DNA of 6,780 nt from Gammaproteobacteria bacterium. GTDB taxonomy: Bacteria > Pseudomonadota > Gammaproteobacteria > Steroidobacterales > Steroidobacteraceae. Below are positions 4,450-6,780 of the stretch, in pieces. A model generated the notes under the pieces. That model had not been told where the DNA came from and did no database searches. It worked only from the letters and a program-made list of their open reading frames with translations. The DNA is taken from contig VBNP01000159.1 of the NCBI GenBank assembly GCA_005877965.1, positions 1 to 6,780 of the forward strand, in the 5' to 3' direction. The position numbers and the translations under genes are program-made. Each line of letters begins with the position of its first letter. Positions within the stretch are counted from its first letter, which is position 1.

Positions 4450-6780
4450 TCAAGCGACGTGCGCGCTGGACCTCGCGGCCGACTGCGACGCCGGTGCGCT
4501 AAGGGCGCCGAGCTCGTGCGGCTCGAAGTCATCGACGTGAATCAGATCCATCACCTTGCGATCGTAGTCGCGCAACGCCGCCGCTTCGGTTTCCGAGACG
4601 ATGCCGGCGGCGAGCGCCTGCTGGATGCGTCCCGGCAGATCGAGCGCGGTGACCTTGCCGGTCTTGACGCCCTCGACGCGGATGCGCTTCTCGAGCGGCT
4701 CGAGCTGCACCGCGAGCAGCAGCGCTTCCTGCAGCAGTCCGAGCGGGTTGGCGGGCTCGAGCGTCCAGTAGATGTACTGGCACAGCCGCTCGCGCGCCTC
4801 GGTGGGACTGGTCACGAGGCCCGCGACCTGGTGCCCGAGGCGGTCATCGGGGGCCGAGTACACGCGACCGCGCGGGAAGATCAGCGTGCGCATCGCCGCG
4901 GCGAGGGCCCGGTTGGGGAAGTTGCGCAGGAAACCATGCAGCTGCTCCTGCGCGTGATACAGCAGGTTGCGGCACGCCCACTCGACGATCGGCAGATCCT
5001 CCGGCTGACGGCCCTGGTTATCGTGATGTTTGAGCACCATGGAGGCCAGATACATGCACGACAGCACGTCCCCGAGCCGTGCCGACAGGCTTTCCTTCTT
5101 CTTCAGGTAGCCGCCGAGCGTCAGCATCGCCACATCGACCGCGAAGGCGAACGAGGCGCTGAAGCGCACGATGTGCTGGTAGTAGCGCGCCGTGGAGTCC
5201 TTGACCGGCGCGTGGGTGAAGCGCGCGTGGGTCAGAGCCATGATCAGCGAGCGCACCGCGTTGGAAATGCTGAAGCCGATGTGCCCGAACAGGGCGCGGT
5301 CGAACTCATCGACCCCGGCGGTGCGATCGGGATTGCGGGCGGCGGTCATCTCGCGCAGCACGAACGGATGGCAGCGCACCGCGCCCTGGCCGAAGATGAT
5401 GAGGTTGCGCGTGAGGAGGTTGGCCCCCTCGACCGTGATCGCCACCGGCACTATCTGGTAGCCCCGGCCGAGATAGTTCCTCGGCCCCAGGCAGATACCC
5501 TTGCCGCCGTGCACGTCCATGGCGTCGTTGGCCACCTGCCGGCCCATCTCGGTGACGTGGTACTTGAGCATCGCCGAGGGGACCGAGGGCTTCTCGCCGC
5601 CATCGATCGCGCCGGCGGTCACCGAGCGCGCCGCGTCCATGGTGTAGGTCAGACCCACCATGCGCGCGATCACCGCCTCGACCCCTTCGAACTTGCCCAC
5701 CGGCATGTTGAACTGGTTGCGGATGCGGGCATAGGCGCCGGTCGCCCAGACGCCCGCCTTCGCACCGCCGGTGGCGTTGGAGGGCAGCGAGATGCAGCGC
5801 CCGACCGACAGCTGCTCCACCAGCATGCGCCAGCCGCTGCCGGCCATGCGCGGGCCGCCGATGATGAAATCCAGCGGCACGAACACGTCCCTGCCGAGGA
5901 TGGGCCCGTTCTGGAACGGAACGTTGAGCGGGAAATGGCGCCGTCCGATGCTCACCCCCGGCGTGTTGCGCGGGATCAGTGCGCAGGTGATGCCGATGTC
6001 GGTCCTGCCGCCCAGCAGCCGCTCGGGATCGAACATGCGGAACGCCAGACCGATGACGGTGGCCACGGGGGCGAGGGTGATGTAGCGCTTGGAGAAGTTG
6101 AGCTTCAGCCCGAGGATCTCGCGCCCCTGCCACATCCCGCGGCACACGACCCCGGTGTCGGGAATGGAACCGGCGTCCGAGCCGGCGCGCGGGCCGGTGA
6201 GCGCGAAGCACGGCACTTCCTCCCCGCGGGCGAGGCGCGGCAGGTAGTAGTTCTTCTGCTCCTCGGTGCCGTAGTGGTTCAGCAGCTCCGCGGGACCGAG
6301 GGAGTTGGGCACCGCGACCGTGGAGGAGGTGGTGGCGCTGCGGCTGGAGATCTTGGCGAGCACGCACGAGTGCGCGTAGGCGGAGAATTCCAGGCCGCCG
6401 TACTTCTTCGGAATGATCATGGCGAAGAAGCCGCGGGTCTTCAGGTACTCCCACACCTGCGGCGACAGGTCGGCGCGCTCGTGCGTGATGTTCCAGTCAT
6501 CGAGCATGCGGCACAGCTCCTCGCACGGGCCGTCGAGGAAGGCCTGCTCGGGGCCCGAGAGCTGCGGCGGCTTGGCCGCCAGCAGCTTCGGCCAGTGCGG
6601 CGCGCCGGTGAACAGCTCCCCGTCCCACCACACCGTGCCCGCTTCCAGTGCCTCCCTCTCGGTCTGTGACATGGCCGGCAGGAGCTTGAGGTAGGTCTTC
6701 ATGAACGGGCGCGTGATCAGCGCCTTGCGCAGCGGCCGCACGTTGAGCAGCCACAGCCCCGCGAGCAGCAACCCCAGGAA
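4450..6780 (-). CDS. fadE: FadE-type acyl-CoA dehydrogenase, 5' end outside window
   Basis: FadE oxidises acyl-CoA to trans-2-enoyl-CoA, the first step of beta-oxidation, using FAD. About 776 residues are visible. The frame stays open through the right edge, where it reads a hydrophobic segment (LLLAGLWLLNVRP) matching the membrane stretch at the N-terminus of E. coli FadE, so roughly 50-60 residues are missing. The TTG at 6771 is probably not the real start. Counting from that TTG, recognisable blocks are FFAMIIPKKYGGLEFSAYAH (115-134), VPNSLGPAELLNHYGTEEQK (154-173), PCFALTGPRAGSDAGSIPDTG (187-207), RRHFPLNVPFQNGP (277-290), GWRMLVEQLSVGR (313-325) and ITVEGANLLTRN (445-456), whose E448 aligns with the catalytic glutamate position of acyl-CoA dehydrogenases. 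The C-terminal DUF1974-type extension runs from about 485 to HVDDFEPHEL near 745-754, then a short Ala/Ser tail. No frameshift is seen. The 89-nt gap to the next gene shows no terminator, so readthrough is possible. Confidence 0.96.
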   Translation of the reverse strand, partial: FLGLLLAGLWLLNVRPLRKALITRPFMKTYLKLLPAMSQTEREALEAGTVWWDGELFTGAPHWPKLLAAKPPQLSGPEQAFLDGPCEELCRMLDDWNITHERADLSPQVWEYLKTRGFFAMIIPKKYGGLEFSAYAHSCVLAKISSRSATTSSTVAVPNSLGPAELLNHYGTEEQKNYYLPRLARGEEVPCFALTGPRAGSDAGSIPDTGVVCRGMWQGREILGLKLNFSKRYITLAPVATVIGLAFRMFDPERLLGGRTDIGITCALIPRNTPGVSIGRRHFPLNVPFQNGPILGRDVFVPLDFIIGGPRMAGSGWRMLVEQLSVGRCISLPSNATGGAKAGVWATGAYARIRNQFNMPVGKFEGVEAVIARMVGLTYTMDAARSVTAGAIDGGEKPSVPSAMLKYHVTEMGRQVANDAMDVHGGKGICLGPRNYLGRGYQIVPVAITVEGANLLTRNLIIFGQGAVRCHPFVLREMTAARNPDRTAGVDEFDRALFGHIGFSISNAVRSLIMALTHARFTHAPVKDSTARYYQHIVRFSASFAFAVDVAMLTLGGYLKKKESLSARLGDVLSCMYLASMVLKHHDNQGRQPEDLPIVEWACRNLLYHAQEQLHGFLRNFPNRALAAAMRTLIFPRGRVYSAPDDRLGHQVAGLVTSPTEARERLCQYIYWTLEPANPLGLLQEALLLAVQLEPLEKRIRVEGVKTGKVTALDLPGRIQQALAAGIVSETEAAALRDYDRKVMDLIHVDDFEPHELGALSAPASQSAARSSAHVA

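Noticed and set aside
4361..4453. N-terminal extension of the DUF4399 protein from a TTG overlapping the fadE stop
   Set aside because: The extension would bury the signal peptide behind 31 low-complexity residues, while AAGGAG sits at ideal spacing before the ATG at 4360.
4384..6669. A 761-codon open frame on the + strand antisense to fadE
   Set aside because: It has the same explanation: a GC-driven stop-free shadow opposite a clear fadE, with low-complexity Arg/His/Gly-rich translation and no ribosome binding site that stands out.

Overview
The window is a dense, high-GC bacterial chromosome segment with five protein-coding genes, a few short gaps and no sign of mobile DNA. The gene types (an FadE-type acyl-CoA dehydrogenase with the long C-terminal extension, a DUF4399 periplasmic protein, DNA polymerase IV, and ExeA/GspA plus GspB of type II secretion) point to a gammaproteobacterium. 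The strong GC bias and the alanine/proline-rich linkers would fit a Nevskiales/Steroidobacter-like or Xanthomonadales-like lineage. That placement is inference from gene content and composition only.

Layout: at the left edge (2-379, + strand) lies the 3' part of an unrecognised small protein, probably exported. It converges on a block of minus-strand genes that fills the rest of the window. In transcription order, right to left, these are: fadE (5' end cut by the window edge, ends at 4450), an 89-nt gap, a DUF4399 secreted protein (4360-3893), a 22-nt gap, dinB (3870-2719), a 9-nt gap, gspA/exeA (2709-1069), a 3-nt gap, and gspB (1065-382). The convergent stop codons of gspB and the left-hand gene are only 2 nt apart.

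How the genes relate: gspA and gspB form a functional pair. GspA is a membrane-anchored AAA+ ATPase with a peptidoglycan-binding domain, and GspB is a single-pass inner-membrane partner; in Aeromonas ExeA/ExeB this pair helps place the secretin in the outer membrane. Upstream, dinB (translesion polymerase) and the DUF4399 gene are packed tightly enough to share a transcript with them, although no functional link is obvious. fadE performs the first oxidation step of fatty acid beta-oxidation and may be a separate unit. No promoter, LexA box, terminator, RNA gene, CRISPR array or insertion sequence is convincing. The window looks like ordinary core genome. The points most worth checking are the dinB-gspA-gspB arrangement, the degenerate C39-like domain in GspA and the histidine-rich DUF4399 protein.
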